Shown piece by piece: positions 36,701 to 49,180 of a stretch of DNA of 64,000 nt. The stretch comes from Atopsyche davidsoni (Eukaryota; Arthropoda; Insecta; Trichoptera; Hydrobiosidae): positions 4,040,001 through 4,104,000 of the forward strand of contig JAILWY010000015.1 in assembly GCA_022113835.1 (NCBI GenBank), written 5' to 3'. Numbering within the stretch: position 1 is the stretch's first letter; the number at the start of each line of letters is the position of its first letter. Under the pieces are notes generated by a model, which worked only from the letters and a program-made list of their open reading frames with translations, was not told where the DNA came from and made no database searches. Both the position numbers and the translations under genes were made by a program.

Positions 36701-39700
36701 ATTTAATACAACTTCACTGAAAGAAAATATGTAAAAATGCAACAAAAACAAGAACAGAAAACTTCTATGAAAAGTTACGTAATATTCAAAATGAATACAA
36801 AACTTAAAAGAAAATCTCTACTGGCAGTTTTTTAAACTCAATTTTCACTTAATGAGAATTTTATTAGGGAGAAGACGCTTCGTCGTAAGAACCCGAAAGC
36901 TCTCTCTTCCATGCAAAATAATTAAATGAATTTCAGGTTTCCGGTATTTCAGCTGGAAATCTATAAAGCCGCTTCCAGAATCAGATTGCAATGAAAATAG
37001 TAAGTAAGTTTGGATTATGTTAATAGAATACCAATGCTTTCGTTAAAGCTTTCCGAAACCTTAAATATTGAATAAAGTTTTTATTATGGTTAAGTGAATA
37101 TTACTTTCTTGTATGATTTTTTTCATATTTAGTGAATACTTAAAAATTGTTAAAATTCACTTAAAAATCAGTTGTGAATGTGTTTCCAGGTTTTGGCAGT
37201 GGTTGTCATAAGAATATCTGGATTGTTGGTCGTTTTACTGTTTGGAAAATTACTGAAGTTGGCCCCAGCACCGAGACCGAAACGTGGGAAACTCATACTG
37301 AAAATTTATTTATACACCTCAAGAACTTAGCAGTTTTACTAAGCTAAATTGGGCGTTTTTCAAAGTACAAATACTATTCAGTTATACTATTTATTAGATA
37401 TCATAGGTAATTTACATAAAAGAGTAAATTTATTTATTTTACTTATTGTATATTATTTTTTTGTGTTTTTGTTTTCTCTCTGTACAATTGCTCTAAGGCT
37501 TACAATAATTTGTTGGTTAAGCAAAACAAATAAATTTCAAATGATACCCTCTTTTTAAAATAATCATCCATAGGTAAAGTATTTATATCTTTAAAAAAAT
37601 AAGTATTGCCTTAAAACATATTATTATGGTGCAAACACAGTTAAAATGCAAATCTTTAAGTAAATTTTTCAACATCAAGTGTATTCGACTTACCGAACAC
37701 AAAACTCAAAGTCTATTTTGAAAGAATTTTTCAATTCATTTTTGCACAAAAACTGGATTTATTAAAAAGGAGAAGTTTTAAATGGAAGAGCAATAAGACA
37801 ATTTCAGCCCTTCAGATTCCGAAGTATAACAAAAGCTCTATTTACCTCCCCCTGCCGCACCCCTGACTACTGTGCATTGTGCATCCCCCAAGCACTCTAT
37901 ATAAAAACGCCGGAGGATGTTTCCACAAAGCTTAAGGGTGGATTCCGTATGTGTTGATGATTCATACTTCTCTTGATACATCATGGCTATTTTTTTGATG
38001 AATTTTCATTGATTATTCAGCAGTTCAACCTCATATTTTAAGCCGGAGCCAACCAGCAAACCAGTGAAAATTAAAATATGATATTACTCATAAATAACCA
38101 GTAAGTAGTTAATAGTTGTGTAAAATTGTTATTTTCAAATGATTTTAAAAACAATGAATCGAAGATATATGCATTCACATTTCACAAAAAAATATATTAT
38201 CTAATATTGAAAAACTTACCTTCTTTTTCAAAGTCACTATAATTTTCAATGATACACTATAACGACTGATTAAATGGGTACCTTTTTTGATTTCCTCCGG
38301 CCTTCTGCAGAGGTGGTTTCGGTGCCGTTCGGCAAAGCGGCTCGGGGGGCGGGATCCGGTAAATATTAATAGAAAGTTCTTTATTGCGGAAATGCTCGCT
38401 TTTTATTTTACCATTTTTTACCAAACGCAACCGCTGAGTGCTCCGGTCGATAATGCCTGAGCCAGAGTTGCAGTTTTCTTTTGTATTGGAAAGCATTAAC
38501 TTAGTCTGCAGTAATGCAATCGATGCTTTTCCTCCGTTTTGGCCGGATGCAACTATGCAACAGCCTTAATTGATAAGATTTAAGTTATTTCATTTTGCTT
38601 ACTTCAAATTTTTTCAAGCGATCTTATTTAAGAAAAATACTATTAAAATAGGGACAATAGGTATACAAACCGCCAAAGAGAAATAATAAAAGTGAGTTTT
38701 ATAAAATCGAAATCATCATGATGGGATGATGGACGAGACTTGTAGTCTCTCTATCTGTATTTTGTTTTGAGGTATAAAACATTTAACCAATATCACACGA
38801 AGCGTAGTTAACTTAAGTTAAAAAAAAAATAACTAAAGGTTTTATCAACTGCATGAAAATAAAAATATATATTGTCTAATAAAACGTACTCAAACACTGA
38901 TAATGATAAGTATCATGATTTTTTACTAAAATTTTATTTAAATTTAATTTATATGATATAAAACAACATTATTTTTTGTAAATTTATATAAGAAAACTGC
39001 CAAAACGCGTTTATATATAAATTGTGAAATAGTCATTAAATAAAATAAGAAATCTGCTACCAAGACAGTGAGAGATATATTGTTTTATAATTTTTTTAAA
39101 TACTTCTACAATCAATGCTTAGTACCTAATTAATTAGAGTAAAAAACGAGAAGAGAATATCAACCCTTGTTTTTATTTATTTATTTTTCCTATTCCCTGT
39201 GGCATGCAACAAAGGCTAACTACGGTCCACTGCATCAATTGTTGGAATTTTTGAGGCCTCTCTGAACTGGATTGCCTCTGAAAGTGCATCAAGGACTTTT
39301 GAATTTGAAATGCAATACAATGCATTTTAAATCCAAACAGAATCAGCTGACTGCGGAGGCTGTTCCCCATTTCCTCCCCCAATTCGCTACGCAAATACAG
39401 CTCAAAAAAGACTTCCTCTAGCGCGTCAGAAATTGGAATTTCCGGTTTTTTGTCGCGACGGCGAAAATCGAGTTTCGTTTTTAAATATTGTTTTAGGTAA
39501 GGTTAGATTGGTATTCTCGATTTTTCATCGTCGTGGTGGTAATAGAATCCGGCTTTCGATTATTGTTATAGGCTGAAACGACCCGCGAATCAATCACCCT
39601 GGGTAAATAAAAGAAATATTGAAAATTGTAAATGAACACTGATGTTTGCTTACGTTACATTTCAACTTAAGCAAATTTAAAGAGTCCAACAGGAAATCTG

Positions 39701-41179
39701 AAAAATTGTGCTAGTAATCATTTATGCATATTTTTTGTCAAAAAAACCGAATTGGTGTTTAATACTTGTAAAATAAATGTTTAATACAATCGAAAATATT
39801 TATTTTGGTGTGGGTGATTTGAGGTGTGATTTGGTACGCGAAACAAATAATTTATATGTTGCTACTATCAAGTTTCAGTGCGGCTCGCAAATCACGTTTC
39901 GAATTGTTTGTTAGAGGGTTGGGGATGCACATTTCAGGAATATCCATTACGTGTGTTTGCGAAATGAGACGAGACCACTGACACACGTAATTAAACAACG
40001 CACAGTGTGATCAGTTAGATAAGGTTAATATTGTTAAATCACATTTGAAAAAATAATAATCATCACTTAAAAATGAATTGAATCAATAATCCAACCAAGT
40101 TGATTGAGTAAGTTCAAATAACACATTAGAAAAAGACTGCACTGCTTGAAAAGAATTCATCATGTAAGTATGCCAGTTTTATTTTCATTAAAAATTCGCA
40201 TTAATTATTCATTTCTCTAAAGACCGAAAACTCGAGGATTTATTTCTTGCCTTGCTTAAAACTTATTTTCACCCTGTAAATAATTTTTAAACAAAAAACT
40301 GTTTGTTTTACGTCAAGATATATTTTTTCACATTTCTAGTTTCTAGATACGTATTCAACTATCATTGACTTATACCTAATTAATTGATCATCTTTTCATA
40401 CTGCTTTATATAAATATGGGAATGAAAACAATGAATAGTTCATTATTTAAATACTTGTAAAAACTCATTTTTTTTAAATTATAATTATAAAAAGTAACTT
40501 TGTATTTTTGTCTTCACTTTTGAGTTTATTGAAATTATTTGAATAACCAGTTTCGACCCAATGACCAGGTCATTATCAGATGCATGACTAAACTCTTTTT
40601 TTGTTTAAAAATCGCATGAAATTTGAATAAATTTATCGCTTTAATTAATACTTTCAAAAAATTGACTATTTATTTTTACCTCACGTGAATAAAAAAACAA
40701 AGTAATGCATATGAAACCAGTATTGTTCAAGTGATGTTATTATGAAAACATTTCGCTTTGAGAGGGTCAAGAAGAATGAGGGCACACTACGATCTCCAAG
40801 TATTGTGTTATCTCATTATTTTTTTCGTGCGATCTTAATTTTTCGCTTTTATAAAATATCCACAAAATGCATTCATTATTCCTCGGCTTACGTTGCAATG
40901 TTTACAGACAATGCATGCGCATACCAGAGTCCTGGCTGCACGAAATGCACAATACAAAATGCAGCGCAAGGGCGGCGCGAGATACATTCATCAGGGGAGT
41001 ATAAAAGTTTTAAATATTTGCCGCCCCGACCACGAACGCCAATGCGGTCACTTGTCTGCCTACACGTTTGTCCGGTACCATCTGACACGTGGACAATTTT
41101 AAATTCTGAAATTACCAACTCAGTGTTAAAAGTACTGTATGATTGAAATGAAAAAAAAAAAAATAGGCATGAGCAATGT
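25660..41179. other. 15-kb gene desert
   Basis: No conserved coding frame, tRNA or transposase is recognisable over this stretch. GC-richer islands stand out at about 27070-27250, 28340-28420, 38280-38350 and 40890-41060. A diverged family A-like tail may be present at about 31000-31050 (minus). A GACCCAATGACCAGGTCATT motif near 40557 resembles the end of a dispersed retroelement. I see no evidence of protein-coding exons. Confidence 0.45.
33647..33698. repeat. (AT)n microsatellite
   Basis: An uninterrupted alternating AT run of about 52 bp. Confidence 0.95.
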
Positions 41180-41183
41180 TTAA

Positions 41184-42360
41184 CCCTTTGAACTCCGGAC
41201 TTTTTTTTTTGTTTGTTTTTTTTTAATTTAACAATGTGAATACGTCCGAATGGCAGCAGTTACTTTGCAATACTGACAAAAAGGGTTTATACCTGCTCTA
41301 ATATGCACCTGGACTTCTTATAGGGTAAACAATAAAAGGTGCACTATGGCGACTGTTACCAACTCGATGGCTGGATAAATTCCTTTGTATCAGAATTCAA
41401 TCTAGATATGATATGTTATTGTTAACGTAATAAGCGCCCGCTCTTTTATATAAATATTATGTTTAAAATCGTAAATTCTCGCGTATGTCACCGCATTAAG
41501 ATGCGATCGGAAAATATTTTTATTTTCATAGGTGCAGAGGATAAACATCCCGACCAATTGAAAGCCGATCTCATGGGACTCTTGATTAGTCGCCATATTA
41601 TAATTCATTTCTTAACGACTCACCTAGGCGAGTAAGCCGATATGTTTAAACTAGAATAATAATTATTTGCGTTATAGATGGAGTCGAGGAATCATTTATA
41701 GTATTTCTGACAATTAAAACTAAAAGTTAAATATTATTGCTAAGTAAATATATTGCTATTTGAAGCACATGCTGAGCTATTTAAATGCTCCTAATAACAA
41801 ACCCTCTCGCTCCTTCTAGGAACGAAAGGTTTTTATACGTGGACTTTTACGCGGCCACAGATGAATTATGGAAAATTAAGACATCTAAACAGACTTAGCA
41901 AATGAATTGATATTTTAAGGAATATGTACAACTCTCGAGATGAATAGTATAAATTTATTACAAACAATCATAATTACATACAGATGTGTGGTCATAAAAC
42001 TCAATCTCGAGAGTTATCTCTTAGAAAATATTTAGGATATAATTGATTTATATAAATTGGGTCTATTTTTTGTGAGGCCTAAGATTGAATATAAGCCCGC
42101 CCTTCCCAAGTTTGTAATAAAGTTTAAATAAAAGTTTACGCATAAAAAGTGTTTAAATCTACCCTATAATACAGTCCACTAAGTATTCACGAGCTTTGGG
42201 GAATTCGTGAAGTCACATCGAAGAATCTGAACGTCTACCAGAAGTCTCGAAAGCGAGAACCATACCTGGTAGCCAGTCCCCAACAGCGACCTATAGTCGC
42301 CAACGGAGTTACAAAGGAATTTACCATGTCGACACATTGTCGCCAACAGAGTGAAAAGGA
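41184..42360. mobile_element. Possible piggyBac-like non-autonomous element
   Basis: Flanked by TTAA at 41180-41183 and 42361-42364, the piggyBac target site. The left end CCCTTTGAACTCC and the right end, in reverse complement TCCTTTTCACTCT, resemble each other as short inverted termini. Inside, the right end has three spaced GTTGG-GAC units, and AAATTCCTTTGTA occurs in inverted orientation near both ends (41381 and 42314). There is no transposase frame. TTAA is frequent in AT-rich DNA, so the case rests on the subterminal repeats. Confidence 0.4.
41930..42015. repeat. Inverted repeat AACTCTCGAGAT, 86 bp hairpin
   Basis: Perfect 12-bp arms at 41930-41941 and 42004-42015 enclose 62 bp of AT-rich sequence. 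It lies inside the proposed piggyBac-like element. Confidence 0.7.
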
Positions 42361-42397
42361 TTAATTATAAAATTTGAATAATAATTGCCTGTTATAT

Positions 42398-42715
42398 GTG
42401 CTATTCTGTTCTTGCGTGAGCATGGGTATGTGTAAACGATCGTTAATGGAGTAGTGGACTTGGAATAATTGTGGAGGGATGTGCTCTGAAAGTACGTGGA
42501 AGGCTCCTGTTATAGTTTCTGTATCAGATCTAAACGCCAGAGCTTTGCAAGGAAAGGATTATAAAACAATACTTTTAAATATAAATATACAACTGAGATG
42601 TAGAAAGGCTCAATGCACTATTTTCCCCTTAGAAAACCCTGAACACTGGTTCAGCATGAGTATAAGCTCAGTGAAATGGTCGCCAACCTCTTCTGAGAAG
42701 AGGCACTTGTTGAAA
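42398..42715 (+). repeat. Family A repeat, full-length copy (preserves mariner empty site)
   Basis: Contains GGAGTAGTGGACTTGGAATA, ATCAGATCTAAACGCCAGAG, GTAGAAAGGCTCAATGCACT, AAAACCCTGAACACTGG and GGTCGCCAACCTCTTCTGAG, ending in CACTTGTTGAAA. The ATCAGATCTA|AACGCC stretch is uninterrupted here, whereas the copy at 48341-49342 carries a mariner at that point. Confidence 0.75.
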
Positions 42716-43640
42716 GGCTGCTTGGGGTTTTCTATGCTTCGACGTTTTGGTCTTCTTTTTGGAGTCTGGGGACCAAAACGTCCGAGAAAAGAAAACATTC
42801 AGCATATCAAAATATTATATTGAACCCATTACGGGTCTTTTTTTCTTGATTTTCACGATGACGACTTTCAGGCGTTAGCTCAGGGTGGTCTTCCTGTACA
42901 GGGGGTGTTCGTGACGTCACGCCTGCATTTATTCGAATGCATTTTTTAGAAACTGCAGAGCAGACTTGCGGGCGAGCCTCTGCGGCGAGGGTGGCAGCAA
43001 ACTGCCAAACAAGGACTGTCGAGGATTAGCACCGGATGTGGAATTATAAATGACGTTTGTTGCGGGCTGTGCTGCGGCCGGCTTCTCCTCTCCCATCCGT
43101 CATGCTGTGCATGAAAGAACGCACTCCTCTGTGCGCTCGCTGCAGGCACTCCGACCAAGTACTCCTATAAATATTTAAAAGGCACTATTGTTAAAATGTA
43201 GCTCTACTTTCTGCTACTATGTTTTTTTTAAGTGCACCCAAGATATTATTTAAATCAGAAGCGGCGTCAGATGCATTTTATAGCTGAACGAAGACATTGT
43301 TTGGGAATCAAACACAAGCTTACTTAAATTATTTTGATTTTTAAATATTATTGATAATATAATATCGTACAAATGAAACACAGCTATACACCATAAAAAA
43401 TATCCGCAATGCATCTGAACTTTTTTAATAGCTTGCCTGTCAGTCTCTTCCCTTGTGGAGTCCAATTCTTAAAAAAAGTCGCTTTATAGTTTCTTCGTTT
43501 AGGTGTCTCTTGCTTTTAAAGTAAGCACAATTTTAAATGTATTGAATGAGTAGTTATTGTGTGCAAAACATACAGTTAATTAATTATTTTATAAACTGAT
43601 TACACACCGTCTGTATTATTCATAGAAATGTTCATTGCTT

Positions 43641-43774
43641 GGTCTACTTAAACCTTGGTTTACCAGCGACAACTTTATTCCATGCTATTAAAACTTCGAA
43701 CAGCCGCAGAAACATTAAACGAAACGGGGTGTATTGCATGCAATGCTGTCAGTAAACCATGGCTTACGTAGACC
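43641..43774. mobile_element. Foldback element, 134 bp
   Basis: The arms GGTCTACTTAAACCTTGGTT (from 43641) and GGTCTACGTAAGCCATGGTT (reverse complement, ending 43774) pair with a few mismatches and continue into TTAC. The centre contains the perfect palindrome ATTGCATGCAAT (43733-43744). There is no coding content. Probably a MITE or a decayed foldback. Confidence 0.5.
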
Positions 43775-44458
43775 TGGTTTACTAAATGACCCTGTATACC
43801 GCGATGTAAACTTCAGTTTAGCTTTGCTAAGCTGTTGTAGTTAAAAGCTGCAGATTTTTCCGAGTCATTAGCTGCGGTACAGCCTTATAAGTGCACAACA
43901 AAGAGGAAACTTATACACAATTCCTTTACTAAAAATCTCTTTTGAACTTATTTTAAGTATTATTTTGATAAAATAATTTATATTGTTTTTTTTGCTTATA
44001 ACTAATACTGAGACTCACTGTCAATCAAAAAGTAATCAGTTTGATTCAATCCTGAGCGTGCCTTTTTCAGTTTGGTTAAAGTTTTTCAGTTGATTTGTAT
44101 TGGAATTTATGTGTATATATGCAAATAAATATAAAACGAAATATTTTTGTTATCATTCTGTATTAATTTAAGCATGCAATACATACTAATCGTAACTTTA
44201 ATGCTATTTTTATACAAATATATTTGTTTGCAAATAACGACTTGTATTTGAATGCAACATTCATATCGAAGCAATATCGACTGCGTTTAACATTTCATAT
44301 CAAAAACACAAATCCGTCAGGAGATATGTATTTATTCAAATGACCGGCATCTGTATAGTATTAAGCCCGCTCTACTGTGAATAAAATTATACGTATTATG
44401 TAAAACTGGAGCGCTTTGTGCATCGAGAGCGCAGTGTAACACGGGGCTTAGAGGGGCC

Positions 44459-44538
44459 GTCCGAGCATTTGAAGTCAGCGCGGCGCCGAGGGGCCGCGCG
44501 GCCCGGCGCCCGCGGTCGCTGACTTTGAATTGTTGGAC
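44459..44538. repeat. GC-rich 80-nt imperfect hairpin
   Basis: The outer arms GTCCGAGCATTTGAAGTCAG and the reverse complement of CTGACTTTGAATTGTTGGAC pair with a few mismatches. The inner segment has GGCGCC on both sides and the perfect palindrome GGGCCGCGCGGCCC at the centre. It is almost wholly self-complementary and very GC-rich in an AT-rich setting. Confidence 0.75.
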
Positions 44539-45733
44539 GCTCTCAAAATGACGGTAGTCCGCTCGTACGAAACTGTCTGTTGCCATATTTTAAATGAATA
44601 TTTTAAAAAATTATATTTATACACCTGCTATATTTTTTAAAGCGAATTTGAATAAAAATGCAGATTTTTTGGGGAAAAAAAAATATTTGTACGTTTTATA
44701 TTTAGCACAGAGTATGCAACTAACTAAAAACTATTATTATATATATACGCAGTAAATACAGCAGCAATCAGCTTAGATTGTTTCTAACCGCTTTTTCTCT
44801 TACATATTATATATATTGTTAAGATTATCATAACGTTGAATGATGACTCTTAACTAATGATAAAAAAATATTTTTTAGATATATTCGCGTCAATCTAAAT
44901 ATATCTGATTATCGTTTCTATATTTTGGATCATGTTTTCATTAAATGTGTTTTACATCATCATCATCGCAGGTTTCACAAACGCAAGCCACAAATATTAT
45001 ATATTGTAACAACACCTACATTGAAAAATTTGATGTGTTATCAATTGGCGAGCAGTAAAATTTTTAATAAAATTAATTATTAATATAGTGTTGGTTGCAC
45101 CCTATACAGCTGTGTCTTGCCAAGCAGATTTATTATCAAGAGTGGGGAAATAAAGGGAGGGATTTCATCCCTTTATACTATCTACACAGTGCCTTACAGC
45201 GTGACTTATTCATAAAACTGTAGTGCATCGCCACGTCGTATAAAATATGCCATTACTCGAGAAAAGTTGATACTGCACCCCTTTATTGTATACCGGCCAT
45301 GGTAGATTGTATTCATAAAACTTAAAACGCTGTGAAGAAAATATTTAATTACAAAAACTACGTGGAAATTTATGACGTAGTAAAATTTATTATGCAAATT
45401 TATCTCATCGAAGAGTGGCGTTAAATAAAAAAATTGATTTATCCCATAGGTAATACAAAAAATAAATTACCACTACAACAAAAACTTTTTTTTTTCCATT
45501 TTTGATTTTGATGATTTTATACAAAAAACTAACATGCAATTCAGGAAAAGTACAAAAACAGTCCGATGAGCCCCTTAAAAGGCGAACGCGTTCTCTAGAA
45601 AATGATTTTCGTTAATCTCCTGGCCATTGAGGCTAATCATATTTATCAAGGCTATTTACTAAATATATTGCAAACGGTTTTTATCTTAATGTTTTTTGGT
45701 ACAATAATGCCATTTTATTTGCAGTTCGGGAAA

Positions 45734-46115
45734 TATACAGGGTGATTCCCAAATGTGTTCCAGAACTTTCAACATGGTATTCTTATAACTACGTAGAGTA
45801 GAAATAACAATAATTCCCAGAGCACATTTAATTCGTGGTCACTCTAACGATGAAATTAACCTCCTTGTGTATGTTTTCACCAAAAGTCACAATTCCCCGG
45901 AAGTACTTTGAAAAATTGTTACATAATATAGCTGACATAAATTAAAATGACTTCATTATTATTTTTATATAATGACCACAAATTATTTTATTTTGGACGC
46001 CAATAAAAAAAATTATTCAAGAATTGGCATATTTAATAAATATTTTTATGTTTTTATATATCGAAATAATCGATATTTTGTAAGATCAGAAATGGGTTTG
46101 GAATAACCTTGTATA
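45734..46115. mobile_element. MITE with TATACAGGGTGATTCC-type termini, 382 bp
   Basis: The left end TATACAGGGTGATTCCCAAA and the right end in reverse complement TATACAAGGTTATTCCAAAC are inverted copies with three substitutions and a one-base indel over about 19 bp. AT-rich interior, no open frame. Related ACAGGGTG strings occur at 20534 and 60360. Superfamily not determined. Confidence 0.5.
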
Positions 46116-47312
46116 TTTAGCACATATATATTTGTAGAGCTTTATTTATAGTCTCGGTCTAACATAGGAAAGAAAGAGAAAGATAAAAAGAAATATATAG
46201 TTATCGGATATGGCTATGTGTATTATTTATTTTTATGTTTTTTTAATGAATTTTGATAGCATATCTTTTATTTGCGATTTTCCAAAACTCACAATTTACC
46301 TTGAAAATTATTTTATTTTATTTTTCAAACAAAACTTAGAAAACTTAAATTATATCAATAATAACATTTTTTTTTTTACTAAATAATTATTTTTTTATCA
46401 AATACTTAAAGAAAAATTCTAACTTTTAAAGTGTGAAATGTTCATTTTGAAGATAAAAATATTCGTGAAACAGGTATTGTATTATAAAAAGATAGATAAA
46501 TTATAGAAATTATGTCGTAATGCATTAAATTTTGCATTAGTCAAGTGGCTAGAAGATTACAACACTAAGAAAGTGTATATAAAGAGGAAATCCTACGACA
46601 GCAAAAATATTTAGCTGTTTGTAACTGCTGACATAAAAACAAATTCTTTCATTTTCATTTTATAATACAAGTAGCAAAGGTGATGTTTAATTAATACAGC
46701 AGCACCTGCTTCTAATCGCTTGTATCTGCTTGCTTTCATACAGTTCATACATTTATCGTGATGATGTAGATATATTCTTCAATAAAATTTTCTCAGCTCA
46801 GATGTTTCTCTCTCATAGAAATTTCATACGTAAAGAAAGCAAATATTTTTTAAGAATGGATAAATTCTTTTAATAATTTTGATGAGTTACTATTTTTTTA
46901 AATTTAACATAAAAAAAGTTTCTTGTTTATAATACAGAGAAAAATTTAATTTATGTTTTCGTTTAGTGTAATTAAATATACTTCTTGGAAAAGTATTTCA
47001 GAGCCCGTGGCAGGAAGATTATCTTCCTGGCGTAGGGAGGCTTCTAAGCTATAAAATAACAGATAACAGCCACGAACTTCCGCTGAAAAGTAGATATAAG
47101 TTTTGATTTTTCATTTTATTACCACAAAAAACAGATAGATAAAATAATAACTTTATCGTAAAAAAACGTTCTGTTTATAGTTTTTTCGTTGAGAATTTAC
47201 ACCAGCGACGTGCATTGAATTCCTTTTATCAATGAAATTAATAAAGATACTTGTTTTTATTAAAAACGAGAAACAATAACAAAAGGCTGTGGTGGCAAAA
47301 AATTAAAAGATT
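46116..47312. other. Intergenic, no gene recognised
   Basis: AT-rich. A perfect short palindrome, CAGGAAGAT-T-ATCTTCCTG, lies at 47011-47029. Confidence 0.45.
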
Positions 47313-47385
47313 TGCCGAAACCAGGGATCGAACCAGGGACCTTTAGATCTTCAGTCTAACGCTCTCCCAACTGAGCTATTTCGGC
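47313..47385 (-). tRNA. tRNA-Phe (GAA)
   Basis: 73 nt on the minus strand, starting GCCGAAATAGCTCAGTTGGG, with anticodon loop CTGAAGA (anticodon GAA), B box GGTTCGATCCC, and acceptor stem GCCGAAA pairing with TTTCGGC, discriminator A. No intron and no encoded CCA, as in eukaryotes. A T-run lies just downstream (complement of the A-run at 47297-47302), fitting Pol III termination. Identical in sequence to the copy at 56059-56131. Confidence 0.97.
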
Positions 47386-48340
47386 TGCGAATGTGTGTGA
47401 ATAAAAATACAATTAGCAAACCCATTAAAAAGATTGTCGCATGTTAATATTACCAGGAATTGTGCTAGAAATTTATACACATTTTAAAGGCAATTATTAC
47501 AAAATTTTATTGCAAATATAAAGTATTACACATATAAAAAAAAATTCTCTTAAGTATAAGATTTTCGTTATACCTCTTCAATATAACACTTCTATCAATT
47601 ATAAGTCTCGTGTAATTATAAAAGCAAGCATTGCTCAGTTATTTATTTTAAATATATACTTTGTACTAATAATTAAAAACATATTGCATTACATGCATCA
47701 AAACCGTTGCATTAAAAGCACATTGCGTACAACAAGAAGTATGATCAAAACATAACTGCTTAGTATATTTAAATAAACAAGTGCCTGAACCACAAACAGC
47801 CAAATTCATTAAAAGCCTAGGTATCATAAACGCGTTTTTTTTTAAAGCTTAAATAAACAATTAAACGTTTCCGTTTTAAATTAAATTTAAAAAAAATGAA
47901 CAGCATTTCCGATTAGTATCGCGGAGTACGATTTCATTGATTTTTTTTCAGCAGAGGGACGCCGCAATCCCCGCGCTGTCAAGGGCGCCTGCAAAAGTAT
48001 GAAAAAGCAGAGCCTCGTTATTAGCCGCAACACATCGCCGCTAAATAAACACAACGTAAAATATATAAAGCGACTTCACCGTCGAGCGGAATATGAACAC
48101 GCGAAAAGTATTTTTCTGGGTGCCATTGTTTCGTCCCGTGATATACGTTTCGCCAAGTATTGCGGAAATACGTGCTTCAGCGGATTGCTGTGTTTGTGAA
48201 AACCTGATTTGGATTTCAGGGAAAACGGATATTTTTAAATTTAAGCTTACACTCTGTCAATAAAAAAAAAATACATGTATACATAGTTAATCGAAAAGAT
48301 ATATTTCGGAGACATCCACTCAACGTTCGTTCGTTTATTT
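47386..48340. other. Intergenic, no gene recognised
   Basis: AT-rich, with a GC-richer block at about 47950-48190 of unknown nature. Confidence 0.45.
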
Positions 48341-48437
48341 CATGGTTCGTGGTCTAACATTCTTTACCCTGAGCATGTGTAATGGAGTAGTGGATTTGTT
48401 GAAGTGGTGGGTTCTTACTATTGTACTATCAGATCTA
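48341..48437 (+). repeat. Family A repeat, 5' half split by mariner
   Basis: Family A landmarks run up to ACTATCAGATCTA, where the mariner element begins. The repeat resumes at 49181. This half is shortened in the middle relative to the copy at 42398-42715. Confidence 0.7.
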
Positions 48438-49180
48438 TGAGGGCGGTCAGATAAGTACTTAGTGGCGATTTATTTCTCAAACAAATAGTCTCCTTTTAGC
48501 TCGATACACTTGACTCAGCGATGCTCCAACTTCTTTGACCCATCTGAAAAATACGTTTTCTCGAGGTCTGCAAAGTAGGCCTCCGCGGCGGCGATGACCT
48601 CATCTTTCGACTTAAATTTCTGCCGGGCAAGTGACTTTTCCGTGTTTAGAAACAAAAAATAATCGCACGGGGCCAAATCTGGAGAATACTGTGGATGGGG
48701 GAGCAGTTCGTAGTGCAATTCGACCAATTTGGTGCGTTGTCATGGTGGGAGAACACTTTTTTCTTCTTTTCTGCAATTCGGCGTCAAATCGGCCCAATAA
48801 TTCGCCATAGTAGAGTCCTGTGACTGTGTTGCCCTTCTCCAGGTAGTCAATGTAGATCACACCTTGTGAATTCCAGAAAACGGTGGCCATCGCCTTTCCG
48901 GCCGATAGGACAGTCTTCGCCTTCTTCGGAGCACGTTTGCCGGGTGAAGTCCACTGTTTTGACTGTTCCTTGGTCTCTGGTGTGTACAAGTGGATCCATG
49001 TTTCGTCGACGGTCACAAAACGACGCAGAAACTTTTTCGGATTGCGCTGAAACAGCGTCAAACACTGCTCCGAAGGGGTCTCACGGTTGCTTTCTCATGC
49101 CCAAAATTTCATGCAGGATATGACCCACTCGGTCTTTTGAGATGTCTACTGTTTCAGCTATCTCACGCGACCGCCCTCGT
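48438..49180 (-). mobile_element. Dead mariner element (vertumnana-like), internally deleted
   Basis: A 743-bp insertion flanked by TA (48436-48437 and 49181-49182). The termini TGAGGGCGGTC (left) and ACGAGGGCGGTC (right, reverse complement) are inverted copies. Full-length mariners are about 1.3 kb; here roughly 500 bp is missing next to the right terminus, where the DNA-binding part of the transposase should be. The host sequence rejoins exactly as in another family A copy if the element and one TA are removed. Confidence 0.88.
48485..49170 (-). pseudogene. Mariner transposase pseudogene, N-terminus deleted and frameshifted
   Basis: The minus strand encodes the catalytic part of a mariner transposase. 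In order: ISKDRVGHILHEILGM, an in-frame stop and frame change near 49098, then RRFVTVDETWIH, APKKAKTVLSAGKAMATVFW, HHDNAP and SPDLAPCDYFLF, ending FSDGSKKLEHR. The motifs carrying the three acidic residues (VDETW, HDNAP, CDYFLF) are all present, but a frameshift in an A-run near 48755 and a small deletion after HHDNAP separate them, and a stop replaces the residue after KKLEHR. The N-terminal helix-turn-helix region is missing. It cannot make an active enzyme. The wording of the motifs is closest to vertumnana-type mariners of insects; that assignment is from memory of the family. Confidence 0.85.

Larger units (their letters stand above)
42716..45733. other. Intergenic with GC islands and foldbacks
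   Basis: GC-richer blocks at about 42880-43150 and 44400-44580. No gene is recognised; the structured pieces are listed separately. Confidence 0.4.

Noticed and set aside
42479..42823. 114-codon plus-strand frame
   Set aside because: Lies inside the family A repeat; the corresponding frame is broken in other copies.
47011..47029. Short perfect palindrome CAGGAAGAT-T-ATCTTCCTG as a regulatory site
   Set aside because: Palindromes of this length occur by chance in 64 kb, and there is no gene beside it except the tRNA about 280 bp away.
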